From assembly GCA_038373885.1 (NCBI GenBank), contig JAWZYV010019552.1, positions 372,001-436,000 on the forward strand: 64,000 nucleotides of DNA, read 5' to 3'. The position numbers and the translations under genes are program-made. The notes below the pieces were generated by a model. That model had not been told where the DNA came from and did no database searches. It worked only from the letters and a program-made list of their open reading frames with translations. This DNA comes from Cheiracanthium punctorium (lineage: Eukaryota > Arthropoda > Arachnida > Araneae > Cheiracanthiidae). Shown piece by piece: positions 21,961 through 34,357 of this stretch. Positions within the stretch are counted from its first letter, which is position 1. The number at the start of each line of letters is the position of its first letter.

Positions 21961-22469
21961 CCCTTTAACGCGCAGTGTTCCCGCTCTGGGAACACCAAAC
22001 TCTGACGTGATTGTTGCCAGTCACGGAGTCACGATTTGATTTCTAAAAAAATAGTTGCGGGTGACCTAGCTTCACGAGAATCCTTTACTTTTGAGCACGT
22101 CCTTTCCCGTCAAAAAATTGCCACGATTATTTTTAACAGCACTGGCATCTGCTGAAAATGGAAGAATGCGAGAACAGCTGGATAGATGGCCCTATGCTGA
22201 AAAAAAGGGCAGCCGTTGCCATCGCTCAACTTAACGACCCGCAAGAGGGCGGTCGATCGAAATGTTCATGGCGTGCCACAGATCGAGAGACCCTTTTTTT
22301 TTACGACAGCTGGCTGTGCCGCACAGCCAGCTGTCGTAAAAAAAAGGGTCTCTCGATGTGTGGCACGCGATGAACGTTTCGATGAACCGCCATCTTGCTG
22401 GTCGTTCAGTCGAGTGATGGCAATGGCTGCCCTTTTTCCAGCGTTGGGAAAGGGTTGCGCCTCCAAGGG
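21961..22469. mobile_element. piggyBac-like foldback MITE, copy 1
   Basis: The left end CCCTTTAACGCGCAG and the right end TGCGCCTCCAAGGG with TTAA at 22470-22473 form imperfect inverted repeats. The left TTAA is mutated to ACAA. The centre is a near-perfect foldback: ATCGAGAGACCC... to ...GGCTGTGC, one spacer base, then its complement (about 22282-22357), with imperfect arms extending to about 22200 and 22440. TTAA targeting is characteristic of piggyBac elements, and the second copy at 44978 has TTAA on both sides. Non-coding. Confidence 0.75.
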
Positions 22470-22654
22470 TTAACCCTGCTGTTCTGTTCGCATCTATTTG
22501 ACCTTGAATTGAAGATTCACTCAATGTAATTAAAGTAATACATGGTAAGAGGCAAAAGGAGTTGCCATGAACGTCCGTATAAATCACAGATATGTGACAA
22601 AAGGGCCCGATGAACGTTTTGCCCATCCACCAATGATTAGGAAAAAGAAAAATA

Positions 22655-23035
22655 CAGTAGAACCTCGATTAACCGAGCTTCGGTTAACCGAGGTTTCTGT
22701 TAACCGAGGCAATACCTTTCCAATATGAGCTAACTATACACATTTTAGTTCGCTGTCCGTGTTCCATTTATTGTTTTGTCAACAAAAAAAAATCCATTTT
22801 ACTTTTTAAAATTTACTACTAGAGTTGATTTCCTTTTTAAATATTTTTAGCTGTGAGACATAAGTTCATATATGTTTATTTTGATCATTTAAAAAACGTT
22901 CTATTGTTTCTTACTTTAAAAGTTAGTTAAATTCGCAAGCACGGAAGGATTTTATACATAGTTTCTATTAACCGAGATTTCCGATATCCGAGGTACTAGC
23001 GGTCCCAATTAGCTCGGATAATCGAGGTTCTACTG
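22655..23035. mobile_element. pogo/Tigger-like MITE
   Basis: 381 bp with CAGTAGAACCTCGATTAACC on the left and GGATAATCGAGGTTCTACTG on the right as inverted repeats. It is flanked by TA on both sides (22653-22654 and 23036-23037). Additional TTAACCGAG words occur inside each end. CAGTAGAACCTCGATTAACC-type ends with TA duplication are characteristic of pogo/Tigger members of the Tc1/mariner superfamily. No transposase. Confidence 0.85.
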
Positions 23036-23379
23036 TATATATATAGAGTGCGCAAAAATTGTAACAAACGCACACATGCAAGGTGCATGTATCTCATTCT
23101 TGTCGAATTTGTCAATCGAAAGAGGCGAGATCTAAACTGTAACAAATATTACATTTCATTAAAATACTCATGTTTTTTTTTTGTGTTTGTTGTATTATTT
23201 TTCAAATATAGATTATATTTTTTATTTATTTTGGAGGCATAACTTATTTTAAGATTAATATAGTTTTATACCCAAACGTTTACATATGCACAGTCGATGT
23301 GAACTGAACAGCAAGGGTTAAACCTTCTCGAGGCAAAAGGGATCCTTTTGATGAAAACCATGATTGGTCTTGCCAATTT

Positions 23380-24040
23380 TACTTTCCGAACATGTACCAT
23401 GTAAGAAAAGTATTGTCATCATCAAAAAATTCGACTTGATGAGATTTGGGTGTATGGACACGTTTGGAGGTCTTCTGAGTTCATGGATGCTATTTTTACG
23501 AGATGTATGTATGTGTGTGTGCTTGTGTGTATGTGAGTGAACACGATAGCTCCTAAACGGGGCATTCGATGGAGCTTAAATTCGGTATATATGTCATAAA
23601 CAACAGTCGGAAGACCGGTATTGATTTGGGTGACTTGATTTGACTTATAGTTTTTCTACAGGGCTACGACAAAGATTTCTTTTACATTATTGCCTATGGG
23701 GGGGAAATTCTTGAAAGCGTGATAGCGTTTAAACGGTACATTCGATGGAGCTCATATTGGGTATATATGTTATAAACTACCATCGTTAGGCCGGTATTGA
23801 TTTTGGTGCGTATAGGACTTATAGATTTTCTACAGGGCTACGACAAAGATTTCTTTTACAGGATGGCGTACGTGTGGAAATTCTTGTAAGTACGCTAGCG
23901 TTTAAACGGTCCATTCGATTGAGCTCAAGTTGAAAAAAAACTAAGAATTTTCGCTTAATTATTAATCGATTCAAATTTATTTAAATGCTTTCATGATCTC
24001 GTAAGTGTTCGGAAAGTCGAGTGGAGTCACTCCAGATTTT
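23380..24040 (+). mobile_element. ACTTTCCG element, copy A
   Basis: Starts ACTTTCCGAACATGTACC (5' hairpin TACTTTCC/GGAAAGTA, with one change in this copy). It then has a leader with TTCGACTTGATGAGATTTGG, a TGTG-rich microsatellite, and ~174-bp monomers (GGGCTACGACAAAG at 23661, GGGCTACGAC at about 23835). It ends GTAAGTGTTCGGAAAGTCGA, TGGAGTCACTCCAG (a short hairpin) and a T-run. ACTTTCCGAACA at the start and TGTTCGGAAAGT at the end are exact inverted repeats. Other copies: 25605, 34358 and 51770. Confidence 0.8.
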
Positions 24041-25210
24041 TTAGTAATGGAAAGAAAAAAATGCCTCCTTTGAGCGATGTGTTTCTATATAGATGCATAT
24101 TACAATGCGCGATAGGGTAAAATAAATTTTTAATGAAAACAAGGTTGTTGTCTCGTGTGTCTTTATTCACATTTATGTCTACAATGAGAAGAACGGCAAT
24201 TTAACAACCTATGGTAAGTTGCACAAAAAAGCGGAAGTATTTATTTATTTATTTTTAAATTCGTTTGCTGAGTATAATTTAATTATCTTGTACGTTAAGC
24301 ACTTATTTTAGAATGACATTATTTTATCTTATTGTTATTTTTTATTTTTTAATTTAGTATCTTTTATTTGTTTTACAACAGTAATACTTTTTAAGGTCAT
24401 TTTGTGAATATCTAAAACAGAAATTATAGTATATGCTATCAATGGACAGAGCTGCTCCATTTTTTTTTTTTTAAGGAAATTGAATCGTATTCTGATAAGT
24501 CCCCCTCTTTCTTTCTCCTGTCTATTTATAGTCCGGGAGCCAGCTGGCATTTTTGATGACCAATAACAAAAATTCTGAAATCTGGTCCTATAAAAACAAA
24601 CACTCAAAAAACTGGTGTTATAACATAAAATAAATAAAAACTTTGTGAAAAAAAAAATACACATAAAAGGTTACTTCAAGGCGTAACGATCGTTTCGACC
24701 GAAAATTCGTTCGGTCTTCTTCAGACAAACCCTTCCGTCAAACAGAGCAGAGGGAACTGAAAAAGATGAGAAGTTCATTTCCTATAGTTCATGTCCTATA
24801 GTTCATTTAGTTATACATATAACAGAAGTGAACGTCAGCTGGCGCATTTGCGGTGAGTGCAGCTGCCCCGACCGCCCAAACATGTAAAATAATTAAAAAT
24901 ATAATAATTATAATAAAAAAAAATGATACTTTGCACATTTGTTTATCACGTTGTACACAAATGAAAAAAAAATAGTCAGCTGGCTTTATATCGGTGGATT
25001 ATACGTCAGCTGCCGACGATCATCTGCATTCGACTGTATAGCTGTGAATTATACGTCAACCTGTGAAGAACATCCGTTAAGCAAAATAATAATAAAAAAG
25101 CTAAAATTTGGTGAAGTGATAGTTAACATTACCAGTTTTAGGAAAATAATAGTCAGCTGAGTTTTCTGTGGTGGAAAAAGTGGTCAGTTGGAGAGCCTGA
25201 TTATGACCAA
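24041..25210. other. no gene seen; AT-rich with a hammerhead-like motif
   Basis: Contains a possible ribozyme-like motif on the minus strand (24670-24735, listed separately). GTGGATTATACGTCAGCTG and GTGAATTATACGTCAACCTG are an internal duplication at 24995-25070. Otherwise AT-rich with no coding region I can support. Confidence 0.45.
24670..24735 (-). ncRNA. hammerhead-like ribozyme motif (candidate)
   Basis: On the minus strand: CTGAAGA (24724-24718) fits the CUGANGA core. A 7-bp stem GACCGAA/TTCGGTC (24716-24710 with 24703-24697) then precedes GAAA (24696-24693). ACGA/TCGT can form a short stem III, followed by a GTT (NUH) site. One extra A (24717) sits between the core and stem II. The stem I partners are only partial (GT next to the core with AC after the site, then GGAA/CCTT across a bulge). 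Such motifs are reported in Penelope-like elements and other retroelements. This copy may be decayed or a chance match. Confidence 0.3.
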
Positions 25211-25380
25211 CAGGGGCCCCGGGCATGGATGAATTTGGTGGCCCCCATCTATGAAATTTGTTTTATTTTTCATAAAATTTTGTTATAAAAAAGAATATTT
25301 CAGAACAACATTTGATATTGGGGGTCTTTTCGAGCCCGAGGCCCTGGGCAAAGTCCCGATTTGCCCTTGCGATTGAAATT
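25211..25380. mobile_element. GC-rich-ended repeat, inverted copy
   Basis: Opposite orientation to 11423-11591. It starts CAGGGGCCCCGGGCATGG, continues with CATAAAATTTTGTTATAAAA, and ends in AAGTCCCGATTTGCCCTTGC. More diverged than the tandem pair. Confidence 0.55.
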
Positions 25381-25604
25381 TATAGCGTATTGCTACACGC
25401 ACAAGCGCCTGATGTATTTCACTGGATCAGTTGATCAATTTTACACCGAGGAAAATTTAGAGGCAGCTTCTTTCAGGTAACGTTTATAAAGAACTACTTT
25501 ACAAAGTTTAGAGTTCTTGGTTTCTGATATCTATCCATTTTTATTGTTACATCGTGCGTCTCGCAATGCGTCCATGAATCGGCTGAATATACATAAATCT
25601 TTTT

Positions 25605-26274
25605 ACTTTCCGAACATGTACCCTGTAAGGAAAGTATTGTAATCATGAAAAAATTCGAATTCGAGATTGTGGTGTATTTACACGTTTTGGGGTCTTCTGA
25701 ATCCATTTATGCTATTTTTACGAGATGTATGTCTGTGTGTGTGTGTGTGTGTGTTCGTGTGTATGTGAGTGAACACGATAGCTCCTGAACGGGGCATGCG
25801 ATTGAGCTCAAATTGTGTATATAGGTTATAAACCACCATCGCAAGACCGGTATTGATTTGGGTGTGTATAGGACTTATAGTTTTTCTACAGGGCTACGAC
25901 AAAGATTTCTTTTACATTATGGCCTATGGAGGAAAATTTTGGAAAGTGCGCTAGCGTTTAAACGGTACATTCGATGGAGCTCAAATTGGGTATACATGTT
26001 ATAAACCACCATTGTAAGACCGGTATTGATTTTGATGTTTATAGGACTAAAGGAGAGTTTTTCTACAGGGCTGCGACCAAGTTTCTTTTACATTATGGCC
26101 TATGGGGAGAAATTCTTGAAAGTGCGCTAGCGTTTAAACGGTACATTCCATTGAGCTTAAATTGGGTATATATATTTGAATGATTCATCGATTAAAATTT
26201 ATTTAAATACTTGGTAATGATCTTAATCGTAAGTGTTCGGAAAGTCGAGTGAAGTCACTCCAGATTTTTTTTTA
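25605..26274 (+). mobile_element. ACTTTCCG element, copy B
   Basis: Same architecture as copy A: ACTTTCCGAACATGTACCC with the hairpin partner AAGGAAAGTATTG, leader, (GT)n, monomers (GGGCTACGAC at 25891, GGGCTGCGACC at 26068; step 177), then TGTTCGGAAAGT ending at 26244, a CACTCCAG variant and a T-run. The endonuclease-remnant copy 2 starts right after its T-run. The 69-residue frame at 25974-26183 is shared with copy C but with compensating frame differences. Confidence 0.85.
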
Positions 26275-26275
26275 A

Positions 26276-26985
26276 AGCACTCGGGTGCTATTTCTTTCAA
26301 GCACGGGATTTTTGTCCACTCGGCGCGCCGTGGTCACTTTTCCGTTGGATTCATGTTTTCTGCAGAGTGTCAGATGATTTTCAAATACCAGGATTCACTT
26401 GGGTCGAACGGATAGACAGTGGTTTCCAAAACAGAAAGCCATCTGGAGTTATGAGTTTTAGAGAGGAAAACTTTATAAAAATCACTTTATAAAAAGAATA
26501 CGAAACTCTTGACCCGTGCCTACACGAGCCAGATAGATAAATGGTGTTCAAAGGGTCATAGCGTATATTCAAGCTAAAGTGAGATTGGCAGTGACATACG
26601 CTAGTCCTCGAATTTCTTAGGAAGATCCATGAGACGCTCGATTCGAAACGTTACTGAAGGAGGGTGATTGTAAGACTTTTCAGTAGGATATGTTAACATA
26701 GAATTCAATTCCGATCCAGGATCCGCTTTCGTAACTGAAATGGATACTTTGGATTTTCCAATACGCACTCATCCAAAACATTTCACCGCTAGGGGCGAAA
26801 CAACGATAGATGCCATTTTCAGTAACCAAAAAAAAAAAAAAAATATGCGAACAGGAGTCTATAGGAGCACATACAGTTATTATTTTCCTCTATATGGCAG
26901 AATGGATTGAATAGATTTAAAAAAAACTGAAATTCTTCCAGCAGAGTGCGTCCATAAAATCTGGAAGAATTTCAGATTATTATTA
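26276..26985 (+). pseudogene. decayed AP-endonuclease domain, copy 2
   Basis: Paralogue of 9436-10575 without the SINE and MITE insertions. It begins GCACTCGGGTGCTATTTC, as copy 1 does at 9430, and has lost the LLTETW stretch by a ~40-bp deletion (CTGCAGAGTGTCAGATGATT). It retains coding remnants of VRLAVTYASPRIS and, near 26797-26823, ETTIDAIFS, the conserved C-terminal signature of the family. Several stops and shifts break the frame. It ends in a perfect 15-bp hairpin: arms 26927-26941 and 26961-26975 (CTGAAATTCTTCCAG and its complement). Confidence 0.6.
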
Positions 26986-27062
26986 TTATTTTTATTTTTT
27001 CGCTGTATTTTTTTTAAACTCTCGGTTATATATTTAAAATACGTAACAATGGAAAAAATGTA

Positions 27063-28178
27063 GGGGAAGGTGGCCCCAAATAATCCTAGAAAGCAAAACG
27101 ATCCACGTATGTTTTCTTAGATACAGGTCGCGATACCTATCGGGTAACACATAAACTAGTTGTGCCAAGTAAAGGAGAAGCAATGGCGATATTTAAGTGA
27201 TCGGTGTATTACGTGTCTGAGTATAATTCTTTAAAAACTGGGTTTTATCATATCTCTGATGAGGTAAGCACTATAACTTTCTTATTTAGAAACACAATCT
27301 TTACTGAAATATGAATCGGTTTACTGAACAGAGCATGTTTTTACATGTGAATTGAACATTAAAAACATGAGTGAACATTACATGACAGTAAAAACATGAA
27401 GTGAACATTAAAAACAGGTTTTATCATATCTCTTACGAGGTAAGCACTAACTTTTTTATTTATTTAGAAATACAATATTTACAGAAATATGACTTGGTTG
27501 ACTGAGTATGTTTTTAGATGTGAATTACATTTATTTAGTTTATATTTCTCGACGAGTTCCAGTATTATAAACTAAAGTGGGGAGCTATACTGACGGGTAA
27601 AATGATTAATCGACTGAAGGAACTTCACTACCAATCCCTAGTCATCATGGCAGCTCTTCAGACGTTCTCAAAATGTATGACTCCCCATTAAATAATTTAA
27701 TTCATTTCTGCGTTTATTGTAGGCCACAATTTTTTATTTATAATTTTGAAATATTCCGCTTATTGTTTGTGACACTTTTTTGTTTTAAAATTTTCATTAA
27801 AAAATTATGCATGCTATATAATTGTAAAATTTATTTTATTTCATTATGTATAGTCATAATTACTTTTACATCTTTTATTCTGCCGATAAAAAAAAATTAC
27901 AATTATTTTCAAACGAAGGATCATTTTGTGGGTGAGTGAGGGTAAAATTATCCTTTGGACTCTTCAAAATTCTATTTTTATTTATATTTTTGTTATTATT
28001 ATTATTATTATTATTTTCGTTACTCAATTTGGGCTTAAAATATCATTACAATATGTTTATGATGCAAAATATAGTGTAAAATATTGTGGCTGTGGCAAAG
28101 GGTCAAAGTTTTATTTAACATTTATGTTATTTTGTGCAAGTTTTTCCCTTAAGGGGATCATTTTGGGCCAACTTCCCC
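27063..28178. mobile_element. TA-flanked element with GGGGAAG ends
   Basis: Ends GGGGAAGGTGGCCCCAAA and (complement) GGGGAAGTTGGCCCAAAA are inverted repeats, with TA on each side (27061-27062 and 28179-28180), consistent with a Tc1/mariner-type non-autonomous element of 1116 bp. An internal duplication (TTTTATCATATCTCT..GAGGTAAGCACTA at about 27245 and 27420) is visible. Open frames inside are low-complexity (F/I/Y-rich) and are not taken as genes. Confidence 0.65.
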
Positions 28179-28234
28179 TATATGTGAACATCGAAGAAAA
28201 AAAAAAAGTTTGTCTGTCGTTTTGTCAGTGACGC

Positions 28235-28570
28235 ATTTGTTATTCGCACATTACTTAAAACTGACTGAACCGAACTAAATAAAATTTGGTGATAGGTGGT
28301 CAATCAACTTAAATTACAGTAGTCGAATTTAAAAAAAAAATCACTAGATTGTGAGATTTTTCAAAAATTGTTTCAAACTGCGTAATTTTTTTTTCGCACA
28401 TCATGTAATGGCGACTAAAGTGAAAGAAATGAAATTTAGTGACATGATAGGTGATCTCTCAACTTATGTTATAGGCGTCGAAATTAAAAAATTTTGATTA
28501 GATGTTGAGATTTTTCTGGAAATCATTTTAAACTGCGTAAGTTTTATTTTTAATGAGCATAAAAACTGCT
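28235..28570. repeat. two to three ~150-bp tandem units
   Basis: TTCGCACAT occurs at 28243 and 28393, exactly 150 bases apart. It is followed by matching sequence: AAATAAAATTTGGTGATAGGTGGTC versus GAAATTTAGTGACATGATAGGTGATC (in part), and AGATTGTGAGATTTTTC versus AGATGTTGAGATTTTTC. The period equals that of the monomer blocks at 1.3-8 kb, although the sequence is different. Confidence 0.65.
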
Positions 28571-30449
28571 TATATAATTTGCACAAGTGTATACTTTCAA
28601 AATATTCAAAAATATCCACTTTTTATGTATAAATTGTGCATAATCTTTATGTTTTTGAAAAAGAATGCAGACTTTTTCTAACTGGGTAGGTGCTATGATT
28701 TTCGATTATTTATTTAAAAACTGTACTGAATTTGGATGGCTATATAGTTACTGTGCAGTAAAGTTAATTTGATAATGTGGAGAGTGTTAATAATTATATA
28801 CTGTACATTATTTGAATTATAAGTGTAATACTACAGTGCATTTGATTTTGAATTATAAATCCATCATTCATTACAAATTAATAGAATTACTGTTCATTAC
28901 AACGTAAATACATGATTATTGATAATTAATAAATTCACGTACATAATTATTGATTAAATCGAACAAAATCCAACACGTGGAGAAAAATGTGTATCGCTGA
29001 TGTAGACCGTACGCGTACACCAGCCTCACGTTGCGGCCTGTGCGCGCATTCCCTTTCTCTTTTTAAATTTTAAATGTGCACACATCGAGAACGAAATTAA
29101 AAATGCAATTAAACAAAAAAAAAAAAAAAAAAAAAAAAAGAATTTCCAATGCTAACCCAGTGAAAATTGCGTTAAAATGTGTACACACGTACAAAAATAT
29201 GTGAAATTATGAGAATTTCATAAATAAAAGAGCGATACCCCCTTACAGTCTTAAAAAACATTTAAATTTTTTTTTTTTTACAAAGAATTTCAAATGTATT
29301 AAAATGTGAATAAACGTTCATAAATGTTTATTTCTTTGTTAATATAAATACAATAACGTGTGAAAACCTGTTTAACTGTATAAAAATAAAATTTAGGTAC
29401 ACAACAAGAAGTTTTCACTTCTGAAGTGCAGTCCTTTATTTATTTATTTATTTTTGTTCGTTTTCAGGAATTTTTCGAAACGAGTTTTAATGGGTTTTCT
29501 TCATATTCCGAAGCAAGAATTCTTATTTAAATACGTTTACGTCTGTTTATAAATTCTCCCGGTTTTATCTAGGCCAGCGAGGTCGTGGATGAAATCTAAA
29601 ACCTTTTTCGATTTTTAAAGGTATTTTTTAAAATGCCCTTTCTGTTCATATTTGTTAATGGTTGACGTGTCTTAGTAATTTTTCCTCGTTTTTATTTTAA
29701 TTTAACTTTTCAATTTAGCTCTTTTTCACATTGTTTTATTTAGCTGAAAAATCTGTTTTTATGCTGCTATGTTGGAGAATTTTACAGATGCAACTGAGTC
29801 ACACACCAGTTCAGGGAAATTTACTTATCATTTTCGCGATTTAACTTTTGTGGTCGATTTTGCCGATTAAACTATTTTCGACTCATAATCGTCTGAAGAA
29901 TTATTCTGAGAGGCGTGCAAGTCTGGATCATTAAAATTTTTTAAAAAGTAGTTTTATGGAATTTCCGCCATTTTTGGGTGGTTGTTTCAGAATGTGAGTT
30001 TGGTTTGAAAGTAAGGATATAGTATAACTCTTTTGATCAACACTTGCAATAATTATGAGGTTTGTTTATTTACTTTCGCATTTTTGCCCTGATTTCATTG
30101 ATCTTTCGGATTATTCCAAGCATGGAGAGTTCGCTGGTGCAGTATGAATGTAAAAAAAAAAGAAGAAAGAAAAAACACCCTTGCTTTCTTAGATAGAAGC
30201 AGGCTGTTTGGATGCTAGAGTCCGCCCCCATTCGTATTCCAGTTGGCTATTTTACATTGATATCGGAATACTTTGGTCCTGATTAATGCACTAATGCGAG
30301 CTTCTAATTTTGTGGAGTCTAAGGAAAAATTTTCATGATCCCTTTCCGCCGTGTTTAGCAGGGATTTTTTTACCATTTTTCTAAATTTATCTTTTTCAAC
30401 GAAAATTTTGGTGTGTTTATTGCATTTCGGGACAGTTTTCAACGCAGTG

Positions 30450-30620
30450 CAGGGGCGTAGCCAAGGAGGGGGGGTTAGAAGGGTCATACCCCCCCTATGA
30501 GGAATTTTTTGCCATAAAAAATGTATATTCCTCACTACATTATGACACACACGTATACATATATATGAGTTGTAGTAGTCGTAACCCCCCCCCCATTAAA
30601 AATTTGTGGCTACGCCCCTG
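30450..30620. mobile_element. CAGGGGCGTAGCCA hAT-type MITE, copy 2
   Basis: 171 bp. The CAGGGGCGTAGCCAAGG left end and GGCTACGCCCCTG right end are inverted repeats. Flanking 8-mers ACGCAGTG (30442-30449) and ACGCGGTG (30621-30628) differ at one base. Opposite orientation to copy 1. Confidence 0.88.
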
Positions 30621-33452
30621 ACGCGGTGCGTTTGTTTTTGAAAGCCCAGAAACTTGATTTTTAAAGACATGTTTGTACTCTGTGTGTTCGTTTCACTTCA
30701 TCAACAATTGGTTTAAATTCTTTTGAATTTTCGGATCCTGTCACGGAATTTAATGTGTGCTCTGAAGAAACCCCTTTAACTTCTGAGAGTCTTTTTTATG
30801 AAACGTAATTTTTTTGTCTCAGTTTTCTATGAATTTTACAGAATAGCTATTCACTATTCTCACCTATGTTTTTTGGCTGTAACGGACTATTTTTATTTTT
30901 TCGAGTAACAGCAAGTTTTTCCACTTTTTCTAATTTTGTCATGTTTTCACTAAGTATCTGGAAACTGGTTTTATCGGCTCTTGGGTGATCAACGTTGATA
31001 TAGAAAGTTCTCCCTATTATTTACATTTGCATACGAGTGTTAAAAGCTGAAAGTTCATGTCTTAATGATTGCTTTAGTTGTATTTATAGGGTGCTTTAAG
31101 AACAGTGTTTGAGTTTTTTGTAGCAACCCAATGGGCCTGTCTGCCTCTCTTTCTTTTTAATCGATTGGAACAATGTAGCACTACGCGAATGCATTGGTCT
31201 GGATTCGAATTTACGGAATCTCAGTTCTGTGAATTTTAACCTTACTAAACTACAATTTTCGCAATTTTTACAGACTCTCTATCAGAAAGAAGTCATTTTG
31301 GGTCTGCCTATCATTATTTTATCTTCTTAGTACTTTGGTGGATAAAAACCTCAAGTCGTTTAATTTTGAGTGAAAAATGTGTGTGTTTTGCATTCATGCT
31401 TGCTACAGTAACACTGAGTGTTATTAGTATTTTATAATGCAGTGTCGGAGAATTTCACGGAAGAAACTTTAGAAACCCGTGAATCCCTGTGAGTTTTAGA
31501 ACGAATTTTTATAACTTAAACTATCTTTACTTTCCCTTTGTGGTGGGTTTTCTAGATTAGAACTTTTTGAACTGTTGCTGCATGCCCTTTGGCAGTATTT
31601 CTTGAACAATGCAAGGGTAGTTTCCTTCCAACTTCAAAAACTATTATCATGGAATTTTCGCCATTTTGTGTAATATATATGCAATGGAGATTAGGGAACA
31701 CCTATTTTCAGTTGTCTCTTTTTGATTATGGTTTTGATAATACTATCAGATAATATTATCATGCTTATGGTTGATTCCTACAGTTTAGGCAAGTTGTTCC
31801 TTCTTATTTTAGGCCTGTTTTTGCTGTTACTTTGGATGAACTTACAATCAGATGGCTGGTGTAGTTAAAAAAAAAAAAAAATAGAAATTTTCGCATTATC
31901 TAAAGGCTCACTTGCTACAAGTTAGAGACCACCTTCGTAATCATGCGTACCATCCCTGTGTTTTAATAGTATGTATATAGTAGTTTATATTTTCGTTCCC
32001 GGAATAGAACGTTCTAGGAGTGTCAGCTGGAGATCGCATCGATTATCTGCAGCAATTTAAAACGATTTGTTTCATCTTTTAGCATCCACTTCATGTGGTG
32101 TTTTCAGATCTACATTTTTTCGCACCTTGACAATGCCAGACCAGAATTTTTGGTGAAATTAACGGAATCCTTATTTTTCAAAAATATTATTTTTCTTCTT
32201 GCTTGGTGTGATCATACATAAAAAATTGGAGTTTTTTAAACCTTCGGGCATATTTTTTATGTCGCCTCCCTTCATATCTGTTGCTTACTTATAGGTAGTA
32301 TTTTATGCCCGTTCAGCTTTATTGTCAAACTAGTAATCTATGATACGTTCAGTTTTTATAGGATAAATCTTCCAGTTTATGTGAATTGTAGAAATAATTC
32401 TTCGACTCAAATCATGTTTCGTTGCTTTTTGTGCTGGATTTTTCTCATTATCCCTATATTTACTTGTTTATAGTTTTATTTAACTCTATCGTGAGTAATG
32501 CTAGTTTCTTTGCAAAATTAAAAAAAAAAGTTTTATTAAAATTTTTTTCGCCATTTTGAGTATTGCTTATTTAAAAATAACTCTTTTTGATTTTCTGACT
32601 GTAAAGAAGTATATTATTTTTGGTCACTGCCTACAACTTCGGCGAATTTTCAAGGTTTTTACACAGTTTTTACGAAATTTTCTTATTGACGTTCGGCAAT
32701 TTCACAATAGCTCTATAAAAACAAAACAATTTTCTCCTTAGCCATCGCTGGTTGTGTACAGGCAAGAAAAGGCTTTATACTTGTATGCATACTGTCCCAT
32801 TTGCGTTGTAGTAGTATTTTAGCTTATACCAAGTGCAGGGTGCTAGTTTGTGAAGTAGAATGGTGAATGTTTCTGCCTTATCTCACTATTTCGGACTTTG
32901 CCGAGTGTACCGCAGTGCAAGAATCGAATGATTCCGAATACACTTTTATGATACATCTTTCCAATTTTTTGAACGACAAATTTTATGTATTTATGCCTTT
33001 TCGGCTAGGTATTGAAATCATCGAATATTACGATTATTATTATTATTATTTTCATGCTCTCTTCCTTGGTTTCTGCTAGCTAGCTCCATATGGAATGTTT
33101 TAGACTAGCTTTTATATTCTATCTGGCCGTATTAGTTTTTACACTTGCTGTCAGAGAGACTAGTAGAAGGTGTGTATGCTGGTAAAAATTTACCTGGCTT
33201 CGAAAGCTTTAAAACGATTTTTTAGAAAGTGCGATAATTTTTTCGGCCTTTGTGTGCCCTGCTATTAATTTATTGCAGATTTTTGCACTGCCTTTATTGG
33301 ACGGAACAAATCTGGCATTTTTCATGCACTTAAAATAATTTTTTGAGAGCTGCGAATTCTGCTGTTTGTTGAAGATGTTACAAAATACTTTTCTTGAGTG
33401 TTTTTTGTGACTTACGGCTGGTACGGACGATCAACAGGGTGTGTTTAATATG

Positions 33453-34010
33453 CAGGGTTTCTACATACCTGGAAAGTCAGGGAATATCAGGTTAAGACAG
33501 GAAAATGAGTTTTGTTCAGGGAAAGTCAGGGATTTGGGAAAACAGTCAGGGAAATTTGAAGAAATGGAAGAAAGGTCAGGGAAATGCAAGAATATTTGAA
33601 TCTTGCGGCAAAATCAAGAAAATATATCCTATTTGAACCTAATTGTAGAAATTGTTTGATTTTCATTTTCTTATTGAACCTTATAAATCATTTTGAAATG
33701 TGTCCTTTATTAACATATCTTGTTCAGTTGAAATATTCTTAATTTTATCCTAAATGATTATCAAACAGGGTTTTCGTTAGAATCCAGTGATGTCAAATAA
33801 TATTCTTATGCATATTGATTTTATTTTTATTATTATTGTTGTTGTTTGTAAAAAAGGGGCAAAATATATAAAAGTTATTAATTAAAGATGTAATATTAAA
33901 AATAGAAACGCAAAATTCAGGAAAGCACGCTAGATAAAAAGTCAGGGAAGAGCTTGATAGATGTCAGGGAAAGTCAGGGAAGCAAAAGCTGTGAAATCTG
34001 TAGAAACAGT
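33453..34010. mobile_element. hAT-type MITE with AAAGTCAGGGAA-rich ends
   Basis: The left end CAGGGTTTCTACATACC and the right end TCTGTAGAAACAGTG are inverted repeats over GTTTCTACA. Both subterminal regions are full of AAAGTCAGGGAA repeats (33470-33590 and 33935-33985). Flanks TTAATATG and GTGATATG may be a decayed 8-bp duplication. CAGGGTTTCTACA ends are seen in hAT-type MITEs of many animals. Confidence 0.65.
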
Positions 34011-34357
34011 GATATGGCACGTGCAAACTTCTTGTAGCAATCATCCTCCTTGTAATACTTTTATACAATACAACCCATTTTTGCCATTTTTGTGTAGTTT
34101 GTGCTAGGTTTGACGGGTATTTAGGACTAACTTTAGCTAAAAGATAAAACTTTAATTTTCTCTTTCACTGTATGTATATGCTGCTGTAAATGTACGTAAG
34201 GATGTATCGACGTGCTGTTCTAAATGTAACCTGTATGCGATTATTGTTACGCTGGCAACATTGGACGTGTTACGCTTGTATTTTGCGTCCTTTGAGAATT
34301 TCACGCACGGAAATGTGCTGGAGAGATTTTTGAGTCTCTCGTATTTGAACCATTTTT

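Larger units (their letters stand above)
28571..34357. repeat. AT-rich, diverged repeat landscape, left part
   Basis: No gene is supported. 28571-29440 is AT-rich with poly-A and poly-T runs (29114-29138 and 29267-29279). From about 29440 it contains segments similar to those further right: the block at 32210-32300 resembles 44080-44150 and 46040-46110 (GGCATATTTT.ATG.C), 33250-33430 resembles 37375-37550 and 47070-47190 (ACAAATCT.G.ATTTTTCA), and 31440-31500 resembles 38970-39040. This suggests an old tandem array now heavily diverged. Two recognisable insertions (30450 and 33453) are listed separately. Confidence 0.5.
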
